Shown here piece after piece: positions 18,013 through 26,227 of a stretch of DNA of 64,000 nucleotides. Source of the DNA: Mariniblastus fucicola (GTDB lineage: Bacteria; Planctomycetota; Planctomycetia; Pirellulales; Pirellulaceae). Made by a program: the position numbers and the translations under genes. A model generated the notes under the pieces. The model was not told where the DNA came from, did no database searches, and saw nothing but the letters and a program-made list of their open reading frames with translations. The stretch is from positions 5,642,001 through 5,706,000 of the forward strand of contig NZ_CP042912.1 in assembly GCF_008087665.1 (NCBI RefSeq), read 5' to 3'. Positions within the stretch are counted from its first letter, which is position 1. Each line of letters starts with the position of its first letter.

Positions 18013-18825
18013 TCAGCCCAAAATCAATCCTTTGCTTTTTCCTGACGTCTCCGCACCCATTTTCCGCGCCTTCATGCGCACGTACGGAGCGATCATGGTG
18101 CTGCGATGGCCGAAAGTTCCAGTCTGCGAATTTTGTTTCGCGTGCATCGGCTCGGTTAACGCTTCGATGACAAACCCGGATGCACACATCGCTCCGATCA
18201 GCTCTTCCCAGCGGTGCACATACTCAAGAGTCCCGTCTTCACGAATCAAATTCGGTCTGGACTCTGCGGGCAACGGATCCTTCTTGTAGTAACCGTGCTT
18301 GATTCGGTAGCTTCCCTGATGTGGTTCGATATCGGATTGCAAACTGGCCGGCTGTTTGTGTTGACTGACATAGACACCGCCGGCGACCATGATGCGGGCA
18401 ACTTCCTGATACACCGGTCGAACATCGGAAACGTAGCAGGTGCTGACGGGATGGATCACGACGTCGAAGTACGCGTTGTCGAGCATCGACAGGTTGTCCA
18501 TCGATGCTTCAACGGTGCGAATTTTCAGCTGCCGCTCCTGAGCGACTTCTCGATCCAGCTCCAACATGGCGGGGCTGAGGTCGACGACGGTTACTTCTGC
18601 ACCCGCTGCCGCGTAGATCGGCCCCTGTCTTCCGCCGCCAGCGGCCAAACAAAGCAATCTTTTTCCCCGAACGTTGCCGCCAAGCCACCCCATCGCGTCG
18701 ACGTTGGCCAAAGGGTTGTTAAAATCTTCGTCCCGTGCCGGTTTCGCCAACCGGTCCTGCATTCTTGCCAGCCGATCCCAGGCGGCTCGGTTGTGCCAAT
18801 GGTTTTCTGGCGGTTTCTCATTCAT
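18013..18825 (-). CDS. Class I SAM-dependent methyltransferase
   Basis: The 270-aa protein has SAM-binding motif I in LLCLAAGGGRQGPIYAAAG (about 57-75), the acidic motif II in VTVVDLSPAMLELDRE, and FDVVIHPVSTCYVSDV as the later strand. A long C-terminal part includes HRWEELIGAMCASGF and a cluster of basic residues at the end. The AAGGGRQG loop is typical of a planctomycete and cyanobacterial small-molecule methyltransferase subgroup; the substrate is unknown. It is divergent from the thioesterase gene with a 25-bp gap. Confidence 0.83.
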   Translation of the reverse strand: MNEKPPENHWHNRAAWDRLARMQDRLAKPARDEDFNNPLANVDAMGWLGGNVRGKRLLCLAAGGGRQGPIYAAAGAEVTVVDLSPAMLELDREVAQERQLKIRTVEASMDNLSMLDNAYFDVVIHPVSTCYVSDVRPVYQEVARIMVAGGVYVSQHKQPASLQSDIEPHQGSYRIKHGYYKKDPLPAESRPNLIREDGTLEYVHRWEELIGAMCASGFVIEALTEPMHAKQNSQTGTFGHRSTMIAPYVRMKARKMGAETSGKSKGLILG

Positions 18826-18850
18826 TCCGATTCGACCGACGCGAGTTTCT

Positions 18851-19312
18851 ATGCCATCCAGCTCTTCCGATCATTCTTCAGCCATCAACCGTTTCGAGAT
18901 TTCGAAGACGGTTCGCTGGGTCGATACGGATGCCAGTGGCATGGTACACACATCGGCGCTGATCCGCATGATGGAGGAAACCGAGTACGCGTTTCTCCGT
19001 AGCCGGGAACTGAGCGTTGTGTTGACCGACGGACGAGGCTTGATGGGGTTTCCGCGACTGTCGGCTGAAATCGAAGTCCAGAATTTCGTCGGCTTTGACA
19101 CCGAAGTCACGGTCGAGCTCTTTTTGATGCTGGTCGACGGCAAATCGATACGATACGAATTCAGGATCTCCACCGAACATGAGCCCGTCGCGACGGGAGC
19201 GTTCCGCGTCGCGGTTTGCCGGTTTCCCGCGGGCGAGCTTCCTTATGCGATTCTGACACCGGAGTACGTGATCGAACTGTTGACCAAACCTGGAGTGCGA
19301 ACGCTCGTTTGA
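18851..19312 (+). CDS. Acyl-CoA thioesterase, YbgC/4HBT hotdog family
   Basis: The 153-aa hotdog-fold enzyme contains VRWVDTDASGMVHTSALIRMMEETEYAF; the D-x-D-x-x-G-x-V-H/Y catalytic motif is that of 4-hydroxybenzoyl-CoA thioesterase/YbgC proteins. The frame extends upstream to 18674, but that stretch is the reverse complement of the methyltransferase gene. The ATG at 18851 gives the normal family length. YbgC proteins hydrolyse acyl-CoA thioesters and associate with envelope lipid systems. The next gene, ferrochelatase, is separated by a repeat cluster. Confidence 0.83.
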   Translation: MPSSSSDHSSAINRFEISKTVRWVDTDASGMVHTSALIRMMEETEYAFLRSRELSVVLTDGRGLMGFPRLSAEIEVQNFVGFDTEVTVELFLMLVDGKSIRYEFRISTEHEPVATGAFRVAVCRFPAGELPYAILTPEYVIELLTKPGVRTLV

Positions 19313-19330
19313 CAATCTGTTCGTTGACGG

Positions 19331-19403
19331 CAAGCCGAGGCTCAACAGCAAGCCGAGGCTTAGCAGCAAGCCGTAGGCTTAACGGCGAGCCGTAGGCGAC
19401 GGT
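19331..19403. repeat. Four tandem 18-19 bp palindromic units
   Basis: Four imperfect tandem units occur, of the type GCAAGCCGAGGCTTAGCA, at 19331-19348, 19349-19366, 19367-19385 and 19386-19403. Each contains the inverted pair AAGCC/GGCTT (or AGCC/GGC in the last) around GA or GTA, so each unit can form a small hairpin. They lie between the thioesterase and ferrochelatase genes. Confidence 0.8.
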
Positions 19404-19446
19404 GCCACATCCCCCCGCACAATCATTATCGGCGTGTCGTTAAACC

Positions 19447-20511
19447 ATGAACCAACCCCTAAATGCAACTCAAAACATGAACGATCAAAACTACGACGCT
19501 TTGTTTCTCGTCTCCTTCGGCGGACCGGAAGGGCCCGACGATGTAATGCCTTATCTTGAAAACGTGCTGCGAGGCAAAAACGTGCCACGGGAACGGATGT
19601 TGGAAGTTGGCGAGCACTACAACAGCTTCGGCGGCGTCAGCCCGATCAATCAACAGAATCGTGATTTATTGGAAGCGATCCGCGCCGAATTTAAACAACA
19701 CAACATCGACTTGCCGGTCTACTGGGGCAACCGCAACTGGCATCCGATGATCGTCGACACGATGCGTCAGATGAAGGACGACGGCATTCAAAAAGCGCTG
19801 GCCTTTTTCACAAACGGCTACAGTTGCTACAGCGGGTGTCGGCAGTACCGCGAGAACATCGCCGATGCACAGGCTTCGATCGGAGAGGGCGCTCCGGAAG
19901 TTCACAAGACGCGAATGTTCTTCAATCATCCATCCTACATCGAAGCCAGTGTCGATCGGGTCAGAACGGCCTTTGACAAGATTCCTCAAGAGCGACGTGC
20001 GGAAACGAAGTTCCTTTTCACGGCACACAGCATTCCGAATTCGATGGCGGACTTCTGCAAGTATTCGACTCAGTTGACCGAATCATGTCGCTTGATCATG
20101 GAAAGCATCGGCAACGAATACGATTGGGAGCTTGTGTACCAGAGTCGCTCTGGCCCGCCACAACAACCATGGCTTGAGCCGGACGTTTGTGATCGGATTA
20201 CGGAGCTAAAAAAAGAAGGCAACGTCAACGACATCGTGATGCATCCGGTCGGATTTGTGTCGGATCACATGGAAGTCCTCTACGATCTCGACACCGAGGC
20301 CAAAGATCTTTGCGATGAACTTGGCATCAACATGGAGCGTTCCCTTTCCGTCGGCGTGCACCCGAAATTCGTCACCATGATCCGCGAACTGGTTCAGGAA
20401 CGTATCGCTGGTACCGAAAGACTGGCTATCGGCGAAATGCCTGCCAATTGGGATGTTTGTCCGCAGGATTGCTGTTTGTACAAACCGCAGCGGCGACCTG
20501 CAAAGGCTTAG
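19447..20511 (+). CDS. hemH: Ferrochelatase
   Basis: The 354-aa enzyme inserts Fe2+ into a porphyrin in the last steps of heme synthesis. The N-terminus has ALFLVSFGGPEGPDDVMPYL and the VGEHYNSFGGVSPIN motif. The catalytic His194 is in FTAHSIPNSM and the metal-site Glu276 in VSDHMEVLYDLD. Cys338, Cys342 and Cys343 (CPQDCC) lie near the C-terminus and could bind a [2Fe-2S] cluster, as reported for ferrochelatases of other bacteria. Whether the substrate is protoporphyrin or coproporphyrin cannot be told. Heme demand fits the c-type heme proteins at 46.8 and 60.5 kb. Confidence 0.93.
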   Translation: MNQPLNATQNMNDQNYDALFLVSFGGPEGPDDVMPYLENVLRGKNVPRERMLEVGEHYNSFGGVSPINQQNRDLLEAIRAEFKQHNIDLPVYWGNRNWHPMIVDTMRQMKDDGIQKALAFFTNGYSCYSGCRQYRENIADAQASIGEGAPEVHKTRMFFNHPSYIEASVDRVRTAFDKIPQERRAETKFLFTAHSIPNSMADFCKYSTQLTESCRLIMESIGNEYDWELVYQSRSGPPQQPWLEPDVCDRITELKKEGNVNDIVMHPVGFVSDHMEVLYDLDTEAKDLCDELGINMERSLSVGVHPKFVTMIRELVQERIAGTERLAIGEMPANWDVCPQDCCLYKPQRRPAKA

Positions 20512-20630
20512 GCGGAGCGGCTTTCAGGCTGTGAACGCATGGTCTGATGACGAGATTGGTCACGAACAATCGCAGGTTTGCGCCGATGCGTGTTGATGCC
20601 TATTCTGAACAATCGCTGTGGCAACTGTGG

Positions 20631-21971
20631 CTAACAATCAATGCCCAGCGATTCACAAACGCTGCGTTTCGATTCTTGCTCGATCGCATCGTAGTAGTCG
20701 TACATATCAACGACGTCCTGGCCAAGCAACGTTTCGAAAGAACTCTGAGCGTCTGGCTTGGCGATCCCGACGTTGCTGACACCTTCCAGGCCAATGTTTG
20801 AGTTAAAAATGTTTGTCGCCGCCGGTCCGAAAAAGTCTTCGTATTGCTGCGGCAACAACTTCACCAAACCAGATTCTACCGCGGTCTCAAACGAGACATC
20901 TGCTGGAACCTCGACGCTGGAGTCGACGCGATACGTGAAGTAAGCCAACCCCTTGCTCCACAACTCGGCTGGATCACCTGGAAAATCGGACAGTGCTGCC
21001 TGCATCGTTTCGTAATAGTGATCCGCGTAGCCATCGTCTTTCTCGGACAGCGTCAACTGTGCCTTTCCGCTGGCGAACATTCCCTCGAACCGCACCCTGC
21101 CCTTTCGCGTGAGCGCTTGCAGGCGTTCTTCGAACTCCACAAAAGTTTCCTGATACTCAGCCGTGGTAAACGTTCCGTCGCCGTTGGGAAATTTCAGCAC
21201 CACCGGAGGCGCCAAGCAGGAAGTCTGTCGCAGGATCACGTCTTTGCCGACAGGTCCTTGCCAAACGGGAATCGTTTTGATTCCACGCCGCTGCATTTCC
21301 GCGTGAGCCGCAGGAACCGATGCCACTGATGGCGTAAGATGATTGAATGCCAACGAGTTACTGATCAACACCTGGGCGGCAACTTTATTGATCTCTCGCA
21401 GTGTTTCATACTCCGCCAAACTGACCAGCGCTTCTTCCGGACGCGTGAAAAGATCGACGCATTTGTCGACGAACCGGTTCGCCTGCTCCTGATCCAGCCC
21501 GCCGTGCTGTGCGTCAATCGCGATCAGTTCTTTGAGCTCGTCGTCGAACAGATGTCTGCGGTCAATGATCGACTGCACGAAATCCTGATGCTCTTCCGGA
21601 ATGCAATCCATCGAAAGCATGGAGCAGAAAACGCGAAAGCCATTTCGCTCGATCTCGTCGACGGCAACTGGACGAAAAGCAGTACTTTCGACTGAGACCT
21701 TCTCCCGCAGGTCGTAGTAGTTCACGGGTTCGTTTCGCATCACCGCAAACATGCCGCGAATCTGCTGCAGTTCGTCGCTCGACGCACATCGAATCGCCGC
21801 ATGCATCACACGACCCAATCGCCTGGCTTCTTCTTCGCCGGCAGCAAGATTGATATCCCGCGCGACGTTCATCATGTCTTCATAGAGCGGCAACGCATCG
21901 CGAAACCGCTGCAAAATCCTCTGGACGATTTCCGCACGAATCCAACTGGGATCGGTCATCAATTTAGACAT
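20631..21971 (-). CDS. 2-oxoadipate dioxygenase/decarboxylase-like protein (DUF1338, HglS/YdcJ)
   Basis: The 446-aa protein matches E. coli YdcJ in length and motifs. RVMHAAIR (His57) and SLAFNHLTPSV (His211), with the Glu in FVEFEERLQALT, are the expected iron ligands of this vicinal-oxygen-chelate enzyme. YYDLRE...STAFRPV and VILRQTSCLAPP are further family motifs. Characterised relatives oxidatively decarboxylate 2-oxoadipate to D-2-hydroxyglutarate in lysine breakdown. No other lysine-catabolic gene is adjacent, so the pathway role is inferred. The frame is open to 22037, but the ATG at 21971 gives the family length. Confidence 0.78.
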   Translation of the reverse strand: MSKLMTDPSWIRAEIVQRILQRFRDALPLYEDMMNVARDINLAAGEEEARRLGRVMHAAIRCASSDELQQIRGMFAVMRNEPVNYYDLREKVSVESTAFRPVAVDEIERNGFRVFCSMLSMDCIPEEHQDFVQSIIDRRHLFDDELKELIAIDAQHGGLDQEQANRFVDKCVDLFTRPEEALVSLAEYETLREINKVAAQVLISNSLAFNHLTPSVASVPAAHAEMQRRGIKTIPVWQGPVGKDVILRQTSCLAPPVVLKFPNGDGTFTTAEYQETFVEFEERLQALTRKGRVRFEGMFASGKAQLTLSEKDDGYADHYYETMQAALSDFPGDPAELWSKGLAYFTYRVDSSVEVPADVSFETAVESGLVKLLPQQYEDFFGPAATNIFNSNIGLEGVSNVGIAKPDAQSSFETLLGQDVVDMYDYYDAIEQESKRSVCESLGIDC

Positions 21972-22318
21972 TCGGTAGCTCTCGCTCACAGGTTTTCGGC
22001 ACTGTCCGGGTTCAGCCATGATCCTCGCCAGACACAATTAGGCAACCCGCGGCGGCAATCTGGCGGCGTATCACGGAGTCTGAAAATCGCCGATCCGTGG
22101 CGATCTGACCACATGTTCAGCTCAGAATCATCGATCTCCCGCCTGCCTTCGGCAAGACCACCGTTCCATGTTGTATTATCCGACCGAACCGAATCGGCTT
22201 GGCCACGTAGCAAACAGAAGGCGCATTGATTCGTGGGCAACCAGTCGACAATTCGCCGCTTTCCAAGCAAAATGTCGTTCTGTTCTACGTCCCGTTCTGA
22301 ATCCCATCCCGGCGATCG
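21972..22318. other. Intergenic region between divergent genes
   Basis: About 347 bp lie between the DUF1338 gene and the ABC ATPase gene. No gene, RNA or repeat was recognised. A long antisense ORF that crosses it continues through the whole ABC gene and is a shadow. Confidence 0.5.
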
Positions 22319-23242
22319 ATGTCCGAATCCACCTCCACCGCGGTTGCTCCCGAGAGCAACCCTGCCCCATCCACGGGCGGCGCAAGCGGTACGCCGATGA
22401 TCGAAGCAATCGGCCTGTCGAAATACTACGGCATCTTCGCCGCAACGCGTGATGTTTCCTTCACGGTCAACAAGGGCGAAGTCGTCGCTTTCCTGGGCCC
22501 CAACGGTGCCGGCAAAAGCACGACGATGAAAATGCTGACGGGCTACCTGTCGCCTTCGACCGGAGTCGCCAAAATCGCGGGCCACGACATGAGCCACGAT
22601 CGCCTGGCCGGGTCGCGAAACCTGGGCTACCTCCCGGAGACAGGACCTCTGTATCCAGAGATGACTCCTTATGGCTTGCTGGACTTCTTTGCTGAAGCCC
22701 GCGGCATGAACAAGAAAACGAAGCGAAGTCAGATCGAAAAAGTCGTCGACCTGTGTGCTCTCAGTAGCGTCATCTACAAACCGATCAACAAGCTTTCCAA
22801 AGGTTACCGCCAACGCGTCGGGATGGCTCAGGCGTTGATCCATGAGCCGGAAGTTTTGATTCTGGACGAGCCAACCTCTGGTCTGGACCCGAACCAGATC
22901 CGCGGCGTACGCCAAACGATGACTCGGCTGGGCCAGGAAAAAACCATTTTGCTGTCGACGCACATTTTGCAGGAAGTCACCGCGATGGCCAGTCGCGTCG
23001 TGATGATTAACGAGGGACGCAAGGTCTACGATGGTCCGATCGACGCAATGGATCCAGACGGCAACGGACTGGATCACGTATTCGCTGATTTGACCGGGCA
23101 CGATCCGGTGACGGGCGCAAAACTGGTCAGCGACGACGATGTGCCGAAGCGAGGGCAGACGCAGCAAGTCGACGAAGATAGCGTCGAGTCGCTCGAAAAC
23201 GAAATACTGGAAGACGAGACAACGGAAGAAGCTGATGATTAA
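22319..23242 (+). CDS. ABC transporter ATP-binding protein, GldA-like
   Basis: The 307-aa ATPase has Walker A GPNGAGKST (about 60-68), signature LSKGYRQRVGMAQ, Walker B VLILDEPTSGLD and a switch His in LLSTHIL. An N-terminal extension of about 25 residues rich in S, T and A and a C-terminal acidic tail flank it. The closest family pattern is GldA, the ATPase of the gliding-type Gld ABC system. The permease gene starts inside its last codons (ATG at 23235, stop at 23240-23242), an 8-bp overlap that implies translational coupling. Confidence 0.88.
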   Translation: MSESTSTAVAPESNPAPSTGGASGTPMIEAIGLSKYYGIFAATRDVSFTVNKGEVVAFLGPNGAGKSTTMKMLTGYLSPSTGVAKIAGHDMSHDRLAGSRNLGYLPETGPLYPEMTPYGLLDFFAEARGMNKKTKRSQIEKVVDLCALSSVIYKPINKLSKGYRQRVGMAQALIHEPEVLILDEPTSGLDPNQIRGVRQTMTRLGQEKTILLSTHILQEVTAMASRVVMINEGRKVYDGPIDAMDPDGNGLDHVFADLTGHDPVTGAKLVSDDDVPKRGQTQQVDEDSVESLENEILEDETTEEADD

Positions 23243-26153
23243 CACGATTCAGATTGTTGAATTCGTCTTCATGCTGGTGATTGACCTGTGCTTTTTGGTC
23301 GCGCTGGTACTGTTGATGTTGCCGCTGGGAATTTGGCGGCAGGCCGCGTTTGCGGTCATGAAGCGAAACTTCGTGGGCTATTTCAGCAACCCGACGGGCT
23401 ATGTGTTTCTGTGCCTGTTTGTGTTGCTGACTTCGTTTGCCGCGTTCTGGCCGCACGAATTTTTCACGACGAACCTGGCGAACTTCGACCAACTAAACAA
23501 GTTCCTGCCCTACATCATGTTGATCTTCATTCCTGCGATCACGATGAGCATCTGGGCGGAGGAGCGCCGTCAGGGGACGGACGAGTTGCTGCTGACGCTT
23601 CCGGCGAAAGACTTCGACATTGTGATCGGCAAGTACTTTGCGGCAGTTCTGGTTTTCACTGTTTCGCTGTTGTTTTCGCAGCTTTCCAACTACGCGGTGC
23701 TGCTGGCGATGACCGGTGGCGACCTGGATAACTTGCTGCTGTTTTCGACCTACGTGGGCTATTGGTTTGTCGGTATCGCAATGATTTCGCTGGGCATGGT
23801 GGCGTCGTTCCTGACGAACAACCTGACCGTCGGTTTCATTTTTGGGGCCGCATTGAATGCTCCGCTGGCGTTCTTTTCAAACTCCGACGTAATCCTGTCG
23901 AACAGCTCGTGGATTCAGCGACTGTTTGACTGGTCGCTGCTGCAACGGTTTGAGCCGTTTGGTCGCGGACTGATCAGTGCTTCGTCCATCTGCTACTTCC
24001 TGGGCATCGTCGTGATCGGAATTTACCTCAGCCTGATTTTGATCGGGCGTCGTCATTGGCTTGGCGGTCGCGACGGGACGTCGATGTTTTGGCATTTTGT
24101 TTTCCGAGCCGCTTGTCTGGTGGCCATTGCGATCGGTGCCGTTCTGATTGTCCAACACAGCCCACTAAACCGTTTGCGGATGGACATCTCGGACCAGAAG
24201 ATCAGCACGCTTTCGGAATCTACGACTTCGGTTCTGCAAGAGTTGGCAGAAAATTCGGATGGCAAACCGATCGAAATCGAAGCCTACGTCGGTAGCAGCG
24301 TTCCTACGGAATACGTGAAAACAAAATACGACCTGGTAAATTTGCTTCGTGAGTTCGACGTGATGGGCGGATCGCGAGTCAGCGTCAACGTTCACCAGGG
24401 CATTGAACCGTTCAGCGAAGAAGCCATTTTGGCTGAGAAGCGATTTGGTATTCGCCCGCAGAAAGTTCGCACGCAAAGTCGTGGTGCTCCGCGCGAAGAA
24501 GATGTCATTCTGGGCGTCGCGGTTTCCTGCGGACAGCGAAGGATCATCAACCGCTTCATGTCGTACGGCATGCCTGTGGAATACGAACTGATGCGAGCCA
24601 TCAAAACGGTCTCCCGCGAGCAGCGTAAAGTCGTTGGCGTGGTGCAGACAGATGCTTTGGTGACCGGCGCTGCGATTCGAACCGGTGATCGCGTGGCGAG
24701 AATTCCCAAGCTGAGAATCATTGAGGATCTGGAGAAGCAGTGCGATGTCGAAGTCGTTGATGCTTCCAATGAAATTTCGCTGTACCTCGATGGTGACGAA
24801 AGCAGCGAACCGAAACGACGCTACGACGTGCTGTTGGTAGTGCAACCGTCGAAGATGACTCCGTCGGAAATGGAAAATCTTCTGGCGGCGCTCAAGGCCG
24901 GACAGCCTGCTCTGGTTTTCGAAGACCCGTTCCCGGTTCAGGAAAGCTTCCCGCAAGTTGGCGGCACATTCTTCCCACGTCGATTCCAACGCAACGGAAA
25001 CCAGACCGCGAAGATCGAAGATCTCTGGGATTTGCTGGATCTCGACATCGATCGCCGCCAGCAGAAGATCGGAAACAACACGCTGACGTCTCCGTGGCTG
25101 GTTTGGCAAGCCGCGTCAGAAAATCCATATCGACTGGATCAGGAACTCAACCGGGCGGGGGAAATGTTCGTCATCCGTCAGCCAGAAGGATCGGCTGGAT
25201 CGCGATTTGACACCGAGCACCCGGCGATGAAGGGAATCGAAGAACTGTTCTTTCAATACACTGGCGACATCAAGCAAAAGCCGACATCGCGGTTGACTTT
25301 CGAAGATCTTGTGCGGACCGGACAGGCGGGGCGAATCCAGTTCCTTGAATGGGTCACACACACACAGGCTCGTCCGAACCAGAACGAACTCAACAAGGCA
25401 CGTGGGGCTGCCAATGAGAACTTCGTGCTGGCCGCTCACATCAAAGGCGATCAGTGGGAGTCAATGACGACCAAGGATGAAGGATCCAAAGACCATTTGA
25501 ATGTGGTCTACGTCGCCGACATGGATTTGCTTTCGGATTACTTCGTTGAAATGCGAAACTCACCGATTCGAAATAACGTCGAATACGTGACACAGAACAT
25601 GAGTTTCGTGCTCAACGTTTTGGATTCACTCTCTGGCGAGGACACGTTTCTGGATATCCGCAACCGTCGTGTGAGCCATGTGACGTTGGTCAAGATTGAC
25701 GAGCAGTACGAGATCGCACAAACGGAAGTCTTCAACGAGGAACAGGACATCCAGATCGACTACACGACCGAACTGAATGCTGTTCGCGAGAAACTGACTA
25801 ACAAGGTCAAGCCGCTGCAGGAACAGATTCAGAAGATGGAAGCCAAAAAGAGAGACGGCAAACCATATGACTCAGCCAAACTGGCCGCCAAGAAGGCGTT
25901 GCTGGATACCGAAGTTCGGGAGCAGCAACAGCGATTACAAACGCGGACTCAGGAGTTGAACATCGAGCGTGACGAGAAGAAGCGCCGAATCAATCTGGAC
26001 GCTGAACTGAAGATCCAGAAGATCCAACAGTTCTTCAAGCTGTGTGCGGTTGTCGTGCCTCCGATTCCTCCTCTGGTGGTTGGCATTATTGTGTTCTTCC
26101 GACGTCGATTGCGTGAACGCGAAGGAATCTCCAACGCCAGACGACTGAAATAA
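23235..26153 (+). CDS. GldF-GldG fusion: ABC permease with Gldg auxiliary domain
   Basis: The 972-aa protein joins two normally separate subunits. The N-terminal third (about 1-310) is an ABC-2 permease with roughly eight membrane segments and the IWAEERRQGTDELLLTLPAKD loop. After about residue 320 comes the large extracytoplasmic Gldg domain, beginning near RLRMDISDQKISTLSEST. A coiled coil (about 840-930) and a last membrane helix near VVVPPIPPLVVGIIVFF follow. The first ATG of the longer open frame is inside the ABC ATPase gene; ATG 23235 is used. It is the second gene of a three-gene operon with the DUF4340 protein, and the substrate is unknown. Confidence 0.87.
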   Translation: MINTIQIVEFVFMLVIDLCFLVALVLLMLPLGIWRQAAFAVMKRNFVGYFSNPTGYVFLCLFVLLTSFAAFWPHEFFTTNLANFDQLNKFLPYIMLIFIPAITMSIWAEERRQGTDELLLTLPAKDFDIVIGKYFAAVLVFTVSLLFSQLSNYAVLLAMTGGDLDNLLLFSTYVGYWFVGIAMISLGMVASFLTNNLTVGFIFGAALNAPLAFFSNSDVILSNSSWIQRLFDWSLLQRFEPFGRGLISASSICYFLGIVVIGIYLSLILIGRRHWLGGRDGTSMFWHFVFRAACLVAIAIGAVLIVQHSPLNRLRMDISDQKISTLSESTTSVLQELAENSDGKPIEIEAYVGSSVPTEYVKTKYDLVNLLREFDVMGGSRVSVNVHQGIEPFSEEAILAEKRFGIRPQKVRTQSRGAPREEDVILGVAVSCGQRRIINRFMSYGMPVEYELMRAIKTVSREQRKVVGVVQTDALVTGAAIRTGDRVARIPKLRIIEDLEKQCDVEVVDASNEISLYLDGDESSEPKRRYDVLLVVQPSKMTPSEMENLLAALKAGQPALVFEDPFPVQESFPQVGGTFFPRRFQRNGNQTAKIEDLWDLLDLDIDRRQQKIGNNTLTSPWLVWQAASENPYRLDQELNRAGEMFVIRQPEGSAGSRFDTEHPAMKGIEELFFQYTGDIKQKPTSRLTFEDLVRTGQAGRIQFLEWVTHTQARPNQNELNKARGAANENFVLAAHIKGDQWESMTTKDEGSKDHLNVVYVADMDLLSDYFVEMRNSPIRNNVEYVTQNMSFVLNVLDSLSGEDTFLDIRNRRVSHVTLVKIDEQYEIAQTEVFNEEQDIQIDYTTELNAVREKLTNKVKPLQEQIQKMEAKKRDGKPYDSAKLAAKKALLDTEVREQQQRLQTRTQELNIERDEKKRRINLDAELKIQKIQQFFKLCAVVVPPIPPLVVGIIVFFRRRLREREGISNARRLK

Positions 26154-26227
26154 GCCACAGCAAATGTACGGATGGTCCAGCGGCCATTCAGAACTGACTC
26201 AAACGAATATTTTTACTCAGGTATCCG

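Noticed and set aside
21986-23245. 419-codon ORF on the minus strand
   Set aside because: It is antisense to the whole ABC ATPase gene, whose motifs are complete on the plus strand.
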